Below, piece after piece: positions 42,513 through 52,069 of a stretch of 64,000 nucleotides of DNA. Source of the stretch: Ketobacter sp963922875. Its GTDB lineage: Bacteria; Pseudomonadota; Gammaproteobacteria; Pseudomonadales; Ketobacteraceae. The stretch's first letter is position 1; the number at the start of each line of letters is the position of its first letter. The stretch covers positions 124,001 to 188,000 of the forward strand of contig CAWUJH010000004.1 in NCBI GenBank assembly GCA_963922875.1, read 5' to 3'. The notes beneath the pieces are model-generated. The model had not been told where the DNA came from. It made no database searches and worked only from the letters and a program-made list of their open reading frames with translations. The position numbers and the translations under genes were made by a program.

Positions 42513-42587
42513 TGCATCCCCTGGTTAAAACCGTTAGAATTGCCGCTGTTTTCCATCAGACTGAATTTTATAGAGCTATAAGCATCC

Positions 42588-44387
42588 GTGACAGATATAA
42601 CCCACATTAGAAACTTCTCAATAATTGCCCATATCGACCATGGCAAATCAACACTTGCTGATCGTTTTATTCAGCATTGTGGTGGCCTAACGCAACGTGA
42701 AATGGCCAATCAAGTACTTGATTCTATGGATATTGAGCGCGAACGTGGGATTACCATTAAAGCCCAGAGTGTAACGCTGTATTACCAGGATAAAAGTGGA
42801 GAAAAGTATCAGCTCAACTTTATTGATACGCCCGGTCACGTGGATTTTTCTTACGAGGTATCAAGGTCATTGTGTGCCTGTGAAGGGGCATTGTTGGTGG
42901 TGGATGCTGGACAGGGAGTTGAAGCCCAGTCGGTAGCTAATTGTTATACGGCTTTGGATCAAGGCCTTGAAGTAATGCCGGTGCTCAATAAAATTGACTT
43001 GCCGCAGGCAGAGCCCGACCGTGTGGCGCAGGAAATCGAAGATATTATTGGTATCGAAGCCGCTGATGCGGCGCAGGTTAGTGCGAAGACTGGATTAGGT
43101 GTTGAAGAGTTGCTATCACGATTGGTGCATGTTATTCCTGCGCCCAAAGGCGACCGTGAGGGCAGTCTCCAATGTTTGATTATTGATTCCTGGTTCGATA
43201 ATTATCTTGGTGTTGTGTCATTGATTCGGGTGGTTCATGGTCGTGTTCGTAAGGGTGATAAGATCCTGGTTAAATCCACCGGCAAAGAGCATGTGGTGGA
43301 TAATGTAGGTATCTTTACCCCCAAACGACTTGAAACGGGTCTGCTTGAAGCAGGTGAAGTAGGCTTTGTGGTGGCAGGCATTAAAGACATTCATGGTGCT
43401 CCCGTGGGAGATACATTAACCCATGCAAAAACCCCAACAGTAGAAAGTTTGGCAGGGTTTAAGCGAGTCAAGCCGCAAGTTTATGCCGCTTTATTTCCTG
43501 TAACCTCCGACGATTTTGAGCGTTTTCGCGACGCTCTGGATAAACTTAGTTTAAACGACGCCTCACTCCATTTTGAGCCAGAGAGTTCTGATGCGCTGGG
43601 TTTTGGGTTCCGCTGTGGTTTTCTCGGGATGCTCCATATGGAGATTATCCAGGAGCGCCTGGAGCGTGAATACGATCTGGATCTGATTACGACGGCACCC
43701 ACGGTTATCTATGAAATTCTGCTGAAAAACGGCGAAGTGGTGATGGTGGATAATCCATCTGATCTACCCGATCCCTCGAAAGTAGAGGAGTTTCGTGAGC
43801 CCATCGCTGACGTTAATATTTTGGTGCCGCAGGAATTTCTTGGGAACGTGATTACGTTGTGTGTGGAAAAACGTGGCGTGCAAAAGAACATGCAGTTTTT
43901 GGGCAAGCAAGTATCGATACACTATGAAATACCCATGAGTGAAGTGGTGCTCGATTTATTTGATAAGTTGAAGTCCACAAGTCGTGGATATGCGTCCCTT
44001 GACTATTCCTTTAAACGGTTTGATGCCAGTAGTTTGGTGCGGGTCGACATACTCATCAATGGCGAAAAAGTGGATGCTCTGGCTATAATCTGTCATCGCG
44101 ATCAGGCCGAGTACCGAGGGCGTATTTTGACCGAACGAATGAAGGAACTCATTCCCCGCCAAATGTTTGATGTGGCCATTCAGTCAGCGATTGGAAGCAA
44201 GGTAATTGCTCGACAAACGGTCAAGGCATTACGAAAGAATGTACTGGCAAAATGTTATGGCGGCGATGTTTCCCGTAAACGCAAGCTGCTGGAAAAACAA
44301 AAAGAAGGTAAAAAGCGTATGAAGCAGGTGGGTCGGGTAGAAATACCACAAGATGCTTTCCTCGCAGTTCTAAAAGTGGATAAATAA
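42588..44387 (+). CDS. lepA: translation elongation factor 4 (LepA)
   Basis: Ribosome-associated GTPase that back-translocates stalled ribosomes. The 599-aa product has FSIIAHIDHGKSTLADRF (G1, residues 10-27), DTPGHVDFSYEV, NKIDLP, and the LepA C-terminal domain (from about 490, GEKVDALAIICHRDQAEYRGR). The start is GTG; no strong ribosome site is visible. lepB begins in its stop codon (TAATG). Confidence 0.98.
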   Translation: MTDITHIRNFSIIAHIDHGKSTLADRFIQHCGGLTQREMANQVLDSMDIERERGITIKAQSVTLYYQDKSGEKYQLNFIDTPGHVDFSYEVSRSLCACEGALLVVDAGQGVEAQSVANCYTALDQGLEVMPVLNKIDLPQAEPDRVAQEIEDIIGIEAADAAQVSAKTGLGVEELLSRLVHVIPAPKGDREGSLQCLIIDSWFDNYLGVVSLIRVVHGRVRKGDKILVKSTGKEHVVDNVGIFTPKRLETGLLEAGEVGFVVAGIKDIHGAPVGDTLTHAKTPTVESLAGFKRVKPQVYAALFPVTSDDFERFRDALDKLSLNDASLHFEPESSDALGFGFRCGFLGMLHMEIIQERLEREYDLDLITTAPTVIYEILLKNGEVVMVDNPSDLPDPSKVEEFREPIADVNILVPQEFLGNVITLCVEKRGVQKNMQFLGKQVSIHYEIPMSEVVLDLFDKLKSTSRGYASLDYSFKRFDASSLVRVDILINGEKVDALAIICHRDQAEYRGRILTERMKELIPRQMFDVAIQSAIGSKVIARQTVKALRKNVLAKCYGGDVSRKRKLLEKQKEGKKRMKQVGRVEIPQDAFLAVLKVDK

Positions 44388-45136
44388 TGGATTTTGATTT
44401 CGCAATTGTTCTTGTATCGTTGGTGGCTTTCACAGGCTTTTTTTATTTTCTAGATTTGTTGGTATTTAAGCGACGTCGACAACCAGATGAGCCGGTGCCC
44501 CAATGGCTGGAGTTTCCCAAGTCTTTTTTTCCGGTGCTGGTTGTGGTGCTTGTGCTTAGATCTTTCTTGATTGAGCCTTTTAAGATTCCTACAGGCTCAA
44601 TGATTCCTACACTTTTAGTGGGCGACTACATATTGGTAAATAAATTCGCCTATGGTCTGAGATTACCCATATTGGGGACGGAAATAGTCCCTATTGGAGA
44701 GCCTCAGCGTGGCGACATAATGGTATTCAAATATCCGGAAAAGCCCAGTATTAACTACATCAAACGAGTGGTTGGCTTGCCCGGCGATGAAGTTCGCTAT
44801 GCGGACAAAACGGTGTTTGTTAATGATGTCGCAGTAGAAACCGAAATTAAAGCCCAGCTTCCACCGCGACAGCCGCGATTTCAAATCTATAATGAGAACT
44901 TAGGGGGTGTTGAGCACGATATTATGTTAACACTGGATCGGCCTTCTGCCCCCGCCAAAACCTGGGTAGTGCCAGCGGGGCACTATTTTGTGTTAGGTGA
45001 CAATAGAGATAATAGTCGAGACAGCCGTTACTGGAATTTCGTGCCAAATAAGCTTGTTGTGGGCAAAGCATTCGCAATTTGGATGCACATGCCTGGTTGG
45101 ATACCGAGTTTTGAGCGTAATCGACTGGTTGATTAG
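44387..45136 (+). CDS. lepB: signal peptidase I
   Basis: Cleaves signal peptides of exported proteins at the periplasmic face. 249 aa; two N-terminal hydrophobic segments (about 7-24 and 48-60). Catalytic Ser71 in PTGSMIPTL and Lys126 in YIKRVVGLPGD, plus GDNRDNSRDSRYWNFVP. The ATG overlaps the lepA stop by one base. A DUF4845 gene follows 26 bp later. Confidence 0.97.
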   Translation: MDFDFAIVLVSLVAFTGFFYFLDLLVFKRRRQPDEPVPQWLEFPKSFFPVLVVVLVLRSFLIEPFKIPTGSMIPTLLVGDYILVNKFAYGLRLPILGTEIVPIGEPQRGDIMVFKYPEKPSINYIKRVVGLPGDEVRYADKTVFVNDVAVETEIKAQLPPRQPRFQIYNENLGGVEHDIMLTLDRPSAPAKTWVVPAGHYFVLGDNRDNSRDSRYWNFVPNKLVVGKAFAIWMHMPGWIPSFERNRLVD

Positions 45137-45162
45137 TCTCACTTTATACTGAGGTACTCTGA

Positions 45163-45537
45163 ATGATACAGCTTGAACGCAGTAAACAGACCGGTGAGAT
45201 GAATTTTGGGACGCTGATTCTGGTGTTAATGCTGATTTTTATCGCAGTAACAGTGATGAAGCTATGGTCTCCATACTTTGATGATATGGCTGTCAAAACA
45301 GCTCTTGAAAACATAGCGTCAGAAACTAAAACGTTGACCATGAGTCCCAAAGAAATCAAGAACACGATAAATAAGCGACTCCAAGTGAGTAATGTGGAGA
45401 TACTGAAAGATCACGAAATCCTGATTCGAAGGGAAAGCGGTGATACATTAATAGATATCACCTATGAGCGACGGGTACCCATGTACGCTAATGTAGATGC
45501 CGTGGTCAAATTCAGCCACAGCGCGACTATTAAATAA
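45163..45537 (+). CDS. DUF4845 membrane protein
   Basis: 124 aa. One N-terminal membrane helix (about 18-34, LILVLMLIFIAVTVMKL), then a periplasmic domain rich in charged residues (VEILKDHEILIRRESGDTLIDITYERRVP). This family is regularly found between lepB and rnc in Pseudomonas-like genomes. Its function is unknown. Confidence 0.85.
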   Translation: MIQLERSKQTGEMNFGTLILVLMLIFIAVTVMKLWSPYFDDMAVKTALENIASETKTLTMSPKEIKNTINKRLQVSNVEILKDHEILIRRESGDTLIDITYERRVPMYANVDAVVKFSHSATIK

Positions 45538-45547
45538 GTAATTGGTT

Positions 45548-46231
45548 ATGGGTAGTACAATTACCTCATTAGAAAAACGTCTCACCTATCAGTTTAAGGA
45601 TCAATCACTGCTGGAATTAGCGCTGCGTCATCGCAGCCATAGTGGCAGTCAGAATAACGAGCGCCTGGAGTTTTTGGGTGATTCCATACTCAACTTTGTC
45701 ATCGGTTATGCGTTATTCGATAAATTTCCAGAGGCAAGAGAAGGTCAGCTTAGTCGTCTTCGGGCAAGCTTGGTCAAAGGCAGCACTTTAACCAAATTAG
45801 CTCAGGACTTGGCCCTCGGCGAGCATTTGCTGCTAGGGCCCGGTGAGATGAAGTCGGGTGGGTCGCGCAGAAACTCCATATTGGCCGATGCTGTGGAGGC
45901 CATCATTGGTGCTGTGTATCTGGATGCAGGAATGGAGCGTTGTCAGTCCATGATTTTGTCCTGGTATGCTTCAAGGATGGAAAAATTGGATATTGACGAT
46001 ACAGTGAAAGACAACAAAACGCGCTTGCAGGAATGGTTACAATCACAAAAATTACCTTTACCAGACTATCGGATAGTCGATGTTTCAGGTAAATCTCATT
46101 CTCAAAGTTTTGTGGTGGAATGTGAAATTTCTAATCTCAATTTGACTTCACAAGGTGAGGGTCAAAGTCGACGCCAGGCTGAACAAGTGGCTGCTGGTAA
46201 ACTTATTCTTCAAATAGAGCAGGGCTGTTAG
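45548..46231 (+). CDS. rnc: ribonuclease III
   Basis: Cuts double-stranded RNA; processes rRNA. About 227 aa. The signature NERLEFLGDSIL and ADAVEAIIGAVYLD acid residues form the active site; the dsRNA-binding domain lies at the end (about 155-225, KTRLQEWLQSQKLPLPDYRIV). I chose ATG 45548; TTG 45542 would add two residues. era follows 4 bp later. Confidence 0.97.
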   Translation: MGSTITSLEKRLTYQFKDQSLLELALRHRSHSGSQNNERLEFLGDSILNFVIGYALFDKFPEAREGQLSRLRASLVKGSTLTKLAQDLALGEHLLLGPGEMKSGGSRRNSILADAVEAIIGAVYLDAGMERCQSMILSWYASRMEKLDIDDTVKDNKTRLQEWLQSQKLPLPDYRIVDVSGKSHSQSFVVECEISNLNLTSQGEGQSRRQAEQVAAGKLILQIEQGC

Positions 46232-46235
46232 TCCA

Positions 46236-47144
46236 ATGTCCAATCAAGAATCCACTCGTTGTGGGTATGTGGCAATTGTGGGGCGGCCCAATGTGGGTAA
46301 GTCCACGTTAATGAATCATCTGCTCGGTCAGAAAATCAGTATTACTTCCCGTAAGCCACAAACTACCAGGCATCGAATTGTCGGTATAAAAACATCAGCG
46401 AACGTGCAGGCTGTTTTTGTGGATACGCCCGGTATTCATCAAGAAGAGCCCAAAGCAATTAATCGTTTAATGAACAAATCCGCCACGTCTTCGGTTAAAG
46501 ATGTGGATGTGGTTGTATTCGTTATTGACGGCTTGAAATGGAACGAAGGCGATGAACACGTTTTGCGCAAATTGACGCACGTTAACGTGCCAATCATTTT
46601 AGCCATAAACAAGGTCGATACCTTGGAAGACAAAAATGCTTTGTTACCTCATCTTCAAGCGCTAGCCCTTAAGCGAGAATTTGCAGCCATTGTGCCTGTA
46701 TCGGCATTAAAGAACACGCAGTTGGATAGCTTGGAAAAAGAGATTTACCAACGTTTACCTGAGAGTGAATTTTTCTATCCAGAAGACCAGATCACGGATC
46801 GTAGTACGCGGTTTTTAGTGGCTGAAATTGTACGAGAAAAATTAATGCGCCAGTTGGGGAAAGAAGTTCCCTATGAATGCTCCGTAGAAATTGAGCAATT
46901 TGAACTGCAGGGGCATGTTTGGCATATCAGCGCGCTGATTTTGGTGGAAAAAAGCAGCCAAAAACGCATCGTTATCGGGGATAAGGGTGATCGGCTACGC
47001 AAAGTCGGCACTGATGCCCGGCACGATATTGAGCTTTTAATGGAGGCAAAAGTAATGCTGAAGTTATGGGTAAAAGTGAAAAGTGGTTGGTCCGATGATG
47101 AGCGTGCATTACGCAGTCTTGGTTATGATCAATTTGATGCCTAG
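46236..47144 (+). CDS. era: GTPase Era
   Basis: Essential GTPase that binds 16S rRNA and aids 30S maturation. The 302-aa product has GYVAIVGRPNVGKSTLMNHL (G1), DTPGIHQEEPKAINRLMNKSA, NKVD, and the KH domain at about 200-295 (EVPYECSVEIEQFE, IVIGDKGDRLRKVGTDARHDIELLMEAKVMLKLWVKVK). rnc-era overlap closely, as usual. Confidence 0.98.
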   Translation: MSNQESTRCGYVAIVGRPNVGKSTLMNHLLGQKISITSRKPQTTRHRIVGIKTSANVQAVFVDTPGIHQEEPKAINRLMNKSATSSVKDVDVVVFVIDGLKWNEGDEHVLRKLTHVNVPIILAINKVDTLEDKNALLPHLQALALKREFAAIVPVSALKNTQLDSLEKEIYQRLPESEFFYPEDQITDRSTRFLVAEIVREKLMRQLGKEVPYECSVEIEQFELQGHVWHISALILVEKSSQKRIVIGDKGDRLRKVGTDARHDIELLMEAKVMLKLWVKVKSGWSDDERALRSLGYDQFDA

Positions 47145-47167
47145 GATTTGCAGCGGAGCGCTGTAGC

Positions 47168-47881
47168 GTGGCAACTGCAAAGTCTGATACTGGGTATTTG
47201 CTGCATCTGCGTCCGTACCAAGACAGTAGTGTGCTAGGTGACTTTTTATTGCGTGAGCATGGCCGCATGACCTTGTTATTCAAGGGCATAAAAAAAGCGG
47301 GAAAAGCCGGGCAAAAAGGCCGACTTTTGCAACCTTTTACCCCACTCTATATCACCTTTGCTGGAGATCATGAGCTAAAAACGGGACGTCAGATAGAGGC
47401 TGCTGGTGCGGTCATATCGTTGCAGGGTAAGCAACTGTTTTGTGGCCTATATATGAATGAGCTTTTAGCGCGTACCATCGTCCACCAGGAGCCCTGTCCG
47501 CAATTGCTCGGCATGTATGAATGTAGCCTGGGTGCCTTAAGTAATGGTTCTCTTGAACCAGTATTGCGAGAGTTTGAATATCACCTGCTCGCAGAATTAG
47601 GCTATCAAATAGACTTCACCCTGGACTCCTTGGGTGAACCCATTCGAGTTCAAGATCACTACTTGTACGTTCCTGATGAAGGCTTTGTCCTGATTTCAGC
47701 GTTAATTCACCCAGCTAAAACCGTTTCTAATGCCCGCTTTCGGGGCCAGGAATTGTTGGCTATCGCTCAAGGCTGTTATGATGACGCCGAGGTGTTGAGA
47801 GCAGCCAAGCGTTTAAGTCGACTGGCGTTGTCTCCTCATCTTGGCAACAAACCCCTAAAAAGCCGGGAGCTATTCCAGTAA
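47168..47881 (+). CDS. recO: DNA repair protein RecO
   Basis: Loads RecA on gapped DNA with RecF and RecR. The 237-aa product has the OB fold (about 5-80, GYLLHLRPYQDSSVLGDFLLREHGRM) and a helical C-terminus. The start is GTG with GGAG 9 bases upstream. The usual zinc cysteines of RecO are not obvious. Downstream of era as in Pseudomonas. Confidence 0.94.
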   Translation: MATAKSDTGYLLHLRPYQDSSVLGDFLLREHGRMTLLFKGIKKAGKAGQKGRLLQPFTPLYITFAGDHELKTGRQIEAAGAVISLQGKQLFCGLYMNELLARTIVHQEPCPQLLGMYECSLGALSNGSLEPVLREFEYHLLAELGYQIDFTLDSLGEPIRVQDHYLYVPDEGFVLISALIHPAKTVSNARFRGQELLAIAQGCYDDAEVLRAAKRLSRLALSPHLGNKPLKSRELFQ

Positions 47882-47930
47882 GCGTGTTCTTTAACTTGAG
47901 TCAATAATTAGTGGGATAAAGAGGTTATCT

Positions 47931-48668
47931 ATGGATCCAATTTTATTGGGCGTGAACGTTGATCACATTGCTACCTTGCGTCAAGCGCGTGGCACTCGAT
48001 TCCCGGATCCGGTTTACGCTGCGTTATTGGCGGAAGAAGCCGGTGCTGATGGTATTACAGTACATTTGCGGGAAGATCGTCGCCATATCCAGGAGCGGGA
48101 TGTTCGTTTACTTAAGCAAATGCAAAATACCCGTATGAACCTGGAAATGGCGGTCACTGATGAGATGGTTGATGTTGCATTAGAGGTGCGGCCAGAGCAC
48201 TGTTGTCTAGTGCCGGAAAAGCGCGAGGAGTTGACCACTGAAGGCGGGCTTGATGTTGTGGGTCACTTTGAGCGAATAAAAGCAGCCGTTGCGCGACTTA
48301 ATTTGGCCGCTATTGAAGTATCTCTGTTTATCGATGCTATTCCTGAGCAAATAGCCGCTGCGAAAAAAACCGGTGCTACGGCCATTGAAATTCATACTGG
48401 TGCCTATGCGGACGCTGACTCAGTGGCCTTAGCTCAGCAGGAACTGCAACGTATTCGAGACGGTGTCCAATTTGGGCTGCAACAGGGGCTCATAGTTAAT
48501 GCGGGGCACGGCTTGCATTACCATAATGTAGTGCCCGTGGCCGCCATTGCTGGTATTAATGAGCTGAATATTGGGCATAGTATTATGGCACACTCTCTTT
48601 TTGTGGGCTTGAAAGAAGCCGTAAAAGAGATGAAATCGTTGATGCTGCAAGGTCGGGGTTTGCAGTGA
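47931..48668 (+). CDS. pdxJ: pyridoxine 5'-phosphate synthase
   Basis: Condenses 3-amino-2-oxopropyl phosphate and deoxyxylulose phosphate to pyridoxine phosphate. The 245-aa TIM barrel shows LLGVNVDHIATLRQARGTRFPDP, GADGITVHLREDRRHI, NLEMAVTDEMVDVAL, VPEKREELTTEGGLD and VNAGHGLHYHNV. AAAGAGG precedes the ATG. Its stop overlaps the acpS start (GTGA). Confidence 0.98.
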   Translation: MDPILLGVNVDHIATLRQARGTRFPDPVYAALLAEEAGADGITVHLREDRRHIQERDVRLLKQMQNTRMNLEMAVTDEMVDVALEVRPEHCCLVPEKREELTTEGGLDVVGHFERIKAAVARLNLAAIEVSLFIDAIPEQIAAAKKTGATAIEIHTGAYADADSVALAQQELQRIRDGVQFGLQQGLIVNAGHGLHYHNVVPVAAIAGINELNIGHSIMAHSLFVGLKEAVKEMKSLMLQGRGLQ

Positions 48669-49045
48669 TTGTCGGTATTGGCACGGACATCGTCAGTATC
48701 GCTAGAATGGCTGATTCGATTAGTGCTCAGGGTGATAAACTAGCGCAGCGCTTGTTGACACCGGAAGAGTTGAACGAATATTTGGCTTGCAAGCAGCAAG
48801 CGGCATTTCTGGCGAAGCGGTTTGCTGCGAAAGAGGCGGCGGTAAAGGCTCTTGGTACCGGGTTCAGCAATGGAATTACTTGGCGACAGGTGTTTGTTAG
48901 CCATAATTCTCTAGGGGCCCCACAATTAAACTTCCGTGAACAAGCGGCGGCTCAGGCTAAAACACTAGGCGCGAGCAGGCAGCATTTGTCGCTGTCCGAT
49001 GAAGCGGAGCATGCCGTCGCCTTTGTTATTCTGGAGTCTGATTAG
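48665..49045 (+). CDS. acpS: holo-[acyl-carrier-protein] synthase
   Basis: Attaches 4'-phosphopantetheine to ACP. The 126-aa product has IVGIGTDIVSIARMADSI and FLAKRFAAKEAAVKALGTGF, the magnesium and CoA motifs. The start GTG sits in the pdxJ stop region, so translation is coupled; pdxJ-acpS is a common pair. Confidence 0.95.
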   Translation: MIVGIGTDIVSIARMADSISAQGDKLAQRLLTPEELNEYLACKQQAAFLAKRFAAKEAAVKALGTGFSNGITWRQVFVSHNSLGAPQLNFREQAAAQAKTLGASRQHLSLSDEAEHAVAFVILESD

Positions 49046-49064
49046 TGGGCGCTTGGTGATGATT

Positions 49065-51920
49065 TTAAGCGTTTAGGGAATTGGGTGCAGCGGTTAGGCG
49101 GTTCTTTCTGTACCAGTCAATTACCCGGTTAATTTCTTGAATCAAATTGTCAGCCAATCGTTCAGCCTCTTTTAGCTGCTGCTTTTTGAGGGCGCGTTCC
49201 ATCGCTAAGGCCGCTTTTTGAAGGTGGGGTACCCCCGTATATTTTGAGGCTCCATGAAGTTTATGGACAATATCGTATAGCTGCTCGAAATCATTATCTA
49301 TTAGTGATTCGCTGATACTTTTTAGATCATTTAGTAGAGAGTCATATAGCATGCTGAGCATCTCTTCCGCCAAGTCAATTTTATTGTTCGCCAGTTTATA
49401 GCCGAGCTCCATGTCTACGACGGGCTCACTGTTTTCTTGCTGGGCTTCCGTTTTCGTTGCTGTTTGCCGTTCAAATTGCTGATTTTCAATCTTTGCTGGA
49501 GTAATGTTCCAGTTTGTCCATTTACGAATAACATGTATTAATTGATTTTCATTGAGAGGCTTTGTTAAATAATCATCCAAACCAGAATTCAGTAAATTGA
49601 GTTTTTCGCTGGCAAGTGCATGGGCGGTTACCGCGATAATGGGTGTGTGTTTACCGAAGCTTTCCATGGTTCGAATGCGGCGAGTAGTTTCAACGCCATC
49701 CAGTACCGGCATTTGTATATCCATTAAAATCAAATCGACGTTAGGAGTCTGTTCAAATTCCTGGATCGCACGTTCCCCGTTATCACAAGGAAAAACGTTA
49801 ATTCCCAGTCCTTCCAGAATAACTTGTAGTAGCTTTAAATTGGCTGGGTTGTCATCAGCGACAATAACGTTCATTGGTTTGTCTGACTCTGAATGACTGT
49901 TCTTACCACTACTCATTAATAAGGGCGGTTGTTTGCTCTCAGATTTTTCTGCTTTGATGGATAGGAGTTTTTCAATCTCGTCAAACATCCTTTTTTGACA
50001 GAGGGGCTTTGGTATCAATTGAATGTTGCGGCTATTTAGATGTTCAAACAAGTACATTTGATCAGCGGGATTACCATGAATTAAAACTGGCACCCGACTC
50101 TTTATTTCTGCCCACAGGTTTTTTATTTCTGCATACTCAGCATTTTTAGCGTTTATGCCAATTATGATAGCTGAGAATGAGAGCTTTTCACTATCACATA
50201 TTTGAATCAGATCTTGGACGTCACTGAATTCCTTGACTGTTACCTTTCGCTTTTTCAGGGTATTGCGCAGATTGGCTCTAACAGTAGGGTTGGAGTCGTA
50301 AACGGCTATGGTGCAATCCTGATTCGGGGTAAGGGGCGGTAAGACTAATTCCTTACTGTGAATCTCGGCTCGAAAGCTGAACCAGAACGTGGAGCCTATA
50401 CCTAGTTCGCTTTTTAATCCAATATCGCCTCGCATTTGTTCAACAAGATGCTTGGAAATAACCAACCCCAAGCCAGTACCACCGAAGCGACGAGCGGTGG
50501 TGGTATCTGCCTGTCGAAAGGCATTAAATAAAGAACGTTGTTGTTGTTCTGTGAGACCAATACCTGTATCCGTTACCGTGACCTTGATGGACGCCATATC
50601 ACCTTTGGTGTCATCTAGCATTACTCTCACCACAACCTCACCCTGGTCGGTAAACTTAATGGCATTATTAACCAGATTGGTTAATATTTGCTTCAGTCGA
50701 AGTGGATCACCAATGATGCCTGTTGGTACATCTGAATACACAAGACTGACCTGTTCCAAACGTTTCTCATACGCCATGGGGGCCAGCATGGTGAGTACTT
50801 CTTCCACTGTTTCCTGAAAATTCAGTGGCACTTTGTCCAGTACTAATTTCCCTGCTTCGATCTTGGAGAAATCAAGAATATCATTAATGATGGACAACAA
50901 ACTTTGGGATGACTTTTGAATGGTATCCAGGTAATCACGTTGTGTAGTGGTAACTTCGCTACGGAGTAATAAATTAGTAAAACCAATAATTCCGTTCAGT
51001 GGTGTCCTGATTTCATGAGACATATTAGCCAGGAATTCAGACTTGATCCTACTGGCTTCCAAGGCTTCTTTACGTGCCAAATCCAATTCAATATTCTGAA
51101 TTTCGATGGTTTCAAGGGTTTCTCGCAAATCTTCAGTGGTTTGATCAACGCTTTGCTGTAACTCTTTTTGGCCTTCCAAGATGGATGTGTTGAGCGAATT
51201 TAGCGCCATTTGAAGCTCTTTAAGTTCACCAAAGGCGTTGGCTTCTAGCTGTAAGTAGTAGTTGCCTTTTCCCATGCTTTGCAATGCTTTTCTCACGCTT
51301 TTCATGACATCGCCGATATTATTGGCAAAGCGCAGAGCGATAAAGACATTGGTGGCAAGAGCAATCATGAGCAGCAACCCAGTAAGGAGTAGGCTCTTAT
51401 ACTGCGCGATGACGAGATTTGATCGGTCAATTTCAACTTCCAGCCAACCTTTATTGGTCTTGTTTTCTGCCAGGGGATGATAGCTGGAAGCGGGATAAAT
51501 AGGATGGATTACTCGCAAGGTCTCAGCCGTGTAACGTGATATGGCTGTTTTTACGTTAGAGCTGGGCAGGAGCGGGGTATCGTTCAATAGCGGGAGCATT
51601 TGTGGCCCTGCTCGGCTAATGAGCTTACCTTCATTATTGTAAACAGAAACTGAGCGTACATTGTCTTCTTCCAAAATCCGTTGCGCGATATAGGTCGAAT
51701 TTTGGTCGGAGAATTCAGGTCCTGACTCATACAAGCTGTGCGCGAAGGCCGAAGTAATCATTCTGCCTTGTACTTCCAACGTTAAATCCAGCTCTTTAAA
51801 TCGCTGGGTCACAAATAGAACCGCAAGCACCAAGCCAATAGTAAGGATGGGGAGCGTGCATATTGTTAGTGCCCGTGCCCGTAACCCCATATTTTTAATA
51901 GAAAAAATAGGAAATCTCAT
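49065..51920 (-). CDS. gacS: hybrid sensor histidine kinase GacS/BarA
   Basis: 951-aa membrane kinase that with GacA/UvrY controls the CsrA-binding small RNAs. Order: N-terminal helix (about 16-38), periplasmic sensor, second helix (about 178-196), HAMP (about 200-250), HisKA with His302 (NMSHEIRTPLNGIIGF), HATPase (DTGIGLTEQQQRSLF, GGTGLGLVIS), a degenerate receiver (about 530-660), a true receiver with Asp734 (LILMDIQMPVLDG), and an HPt domain with His886 (VHKLHGASKYTG). The extra degenerate receiver, IIIGINAKNAEY in place of the phospho-Asp site, is a common GacS trait. It is divergent from cysM. Confidence 0.93.
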   Translation of the reverse strand: MRFPIFSIKNMGLRARALTICTLPILTIGLVLAVLFVTQRFKELDLTLEVQGRMITSAFAHSLYESGPEFSDQNSTYIAQRILEEDNVRSVSVYNNEGKLISRAGPQMLPLLNDTPLLPSSNVKTAISRYTAETLRVIHPIYPASSYHPLAENKTNKGWLEVEIDRSNLVIAQYKSLLLTGLLLMIALATNVFIALRFANNIGDVMKSVRKALQSMGKGNYYLQLEANAFGELKELQMALNSLNTSILEGQKELQQSVDQTTEDLRETLETIEIQNIELDLARKEALEASRIKSEFLANMSHEIRTPLNGIIGFTNLLLRSEVTTTQRDYLDTIQKSSQSLLSIINDILDFSKIEAGKLVLDKVPLNFQETVEEVLTMLAPMAYEKRLEQVSLVYSDVPTGIIGDPLRLKQILTNLVNNAIKFTDQGEVVVRVMLDDTKGDMASIKVTVTDTGIGLTEQQQRSLFNAFRQADTTTARRFGGTGLGLVISKHLVEQMRGDIGLKSELGIGSTFWFSFRAEIHSKELVLPPLTPNQDCTIAVYDSNPTVRANLRNTLKKRKVTVKEFSDVQDLIQICDSEKLSFSAIIIGINAKNAEYAEIKNLWAEIKSRVPVLIHGNPADQMYLFEHLNSRNIQLIPKPLCQKRMFDEIEKLLSIKAEKSESKQPPLLMSSGKNSHSESDKPMNVIVADDNPANLKLLQVILEGLGINVFPCDNGERAIQEFEQTPNVDLILMDIQMPVLDGVETTRRIRTMESFGKHTPIIAVTAHALASEKLNLLNSGLDDYLTKPLNENQLIHVIRKWTNWNITPAKIENQQFERQTATKTEAQQENSEPVVDMELGYKLANNKIDLAEEMLSMLYDSLLNDLKSISESLIDNDFEQLYDIVHKLHGASKYTGVPHLQKAALAMERALKKQQLKEAERLADNLIQEINRVIDWYRKNRLTAAPNSLNA

Positions 51921-52069
51921 AGTCTCGCAAATTGTGCAGTCAGAGGGTGATGAGTTGTAATACTGTATCCCTCAGCTGGTTGAGTTTAGTATATACCGGA
52001 TGTATAAACACCTGAAATCCTAGTAACAGAAGGGTACAATAGATCCATCTGAATTAGTGAAGACTCCCT

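Noticed and set aside
50389..50817. 142-aa plus-strand ORF opposite gacS
   Set aside because: It covers the conserved kinase ATPase domain in the other strand; amino-acid make-up is unusual (many Ser/Pro/Arg) and there is no ribosome site.
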